Assembly (NCBI RefSeq): GCF_004005565.1
Contig: NZ_SADD01000002.1
Location: 523,038-587,037 of the forward strand
DNA length: 64,000 bases
From: Lujinxingia sediminis
GTDB taxonomy: Bacteria > Myxococcota_A > Bradymonadia > Bradymonadales > Bradymonadaceae
Direction: 5' to 3'
Position numbers and translations under genes: made by a program. This document shows positions 63,895-64,000 of this stretch, piece by piece (within the stretch, counting starts at the first letter, position 1; each line of letters opens with the position of its first letter). Under the pieces are notes generated by a model, which was not told the DNA's origin, did no database searches, and saw only the letters and a program-made list of their open reading frames with translations.

Positions 63895-64000
63895 ACCTAC
63901 TCTCCCACGACCTCTCGGTCGCAGTACCATCGGCGCTGGAGAGCTTAACTTCCGAGTTCGAGATGGAATCGGGTGGACCCTCTCCGCTCTAGCCACCAAC
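63895..64000 (-). rRNA. rrf: 5S ribosomal RNA
   Basis: The minus strand reads GTTGGTGGCTAGAGCGGAGA with a closing GTTGG/CCAAC stem and the 5S features CACCCGATTCCATCTCGAAC, TCGGAAGTTAAGC and GCCGATGGTACTGC. The 5' end is at or just beyond the window edge, so 16S and 23S genes lie outside. Confidence 0.95.

Overview
This is a GC-rich bacterial chromosome segment of 64 kb with about 47 protein genes, five tRNA genes and one 5S rRNA gene. Gene content suggests a deltaproteobacterial-type organism (Myxococcota/Bradymonadota-like). The signs are a complete oleABCD operon, a dnaG-rpoD pair, an Slt-type transglycosylase with many TPR-like helices, and at least eleven predicted lipoproteins, many with Asp/Ala/Pro-rich linkers after the lipobox Cys. 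The placement is an inference from gene content; no phylogenetic marker was compared.

Layout. 1-13.1 kb: a partial DUF3943 protein, YjbQ, 4-alpha-glucanotransferase, a TPR/SLT transglycosylase, two paralogous endonuclease-I lipoproteins, an alpha-helical lipoprotein, and an ECF sigma factor with a putative anti-sigma partner. 13.3-19.3 kb (minus strand): the translation core, transcribed tRNA-Thr, Tyr, Gly, Thr, tuf, tRNA-Trp, secE, nusG, then rplK, rplA, rplJ, rplL, ending at a terminator with no rpoBC behind it. 19.3-22.6 kb: proS-pyrF-rlmB in an overlapping operon. 22.7-34.7 kb: membrane and lipoprotein genes, an ATP-grasp enzyme, an RCC1-repeat lipoprotein, a double DsbA-like lipoprotein, two tandem substrate-binding lipoproteins, and a pyroglutamyl peptidase. 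34.7-36.3 kb: a LysR regulator divergent from YceI. 36.4-40.3 kb: dnaG-rpoD. 40.5-55 kb: more secreted or lipid-anchored proteins, an MBL-fold hydrolase, glmS, an SDR-SCP2-MaoC fusion, a HIT protein and a lipid-kinase-like protein. 55-62 kb: an acyltransferase and the oleABCD operon. 62-64 kb: a coiled-coil membrane protein, then the 3' end of an rRNA operon on the minus strand.

The most striking non-coding feature is a family of about 70 short repeats with core CGAACGCCTGGCACCCG. They are packed as tandem arrays in eleven intergenic gaps. The core is shared by all arrays, but the spacer between cores is private to each array and nearly identical within it. At four loci the array starts 0-7 bases after a stop codon. 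None lies in a gene, and the translation core and the 27-42 kb region have none. Two perfect terminator-like hairpins (8.8 and 10.7 kb) carry the same core sequence, suggesting a link to 3' ends. A separate nested inverted repeat at 6.55-6.66 kb, with a partly similar hairpin near 9.2 kb, is a second candidate for a structured or mobile element.

How the genes fit together. Conserved housekeeping operons use ordinary T-rich terminators. The accessory genes between them are mainly envelope and surface functions (lipoproteins, peptidoglycan lytic enzyme, nucleases, solute binding, disulfide chemistry, olefin and phospholipid synthesis), and these carry the repeat arrays at their ends.
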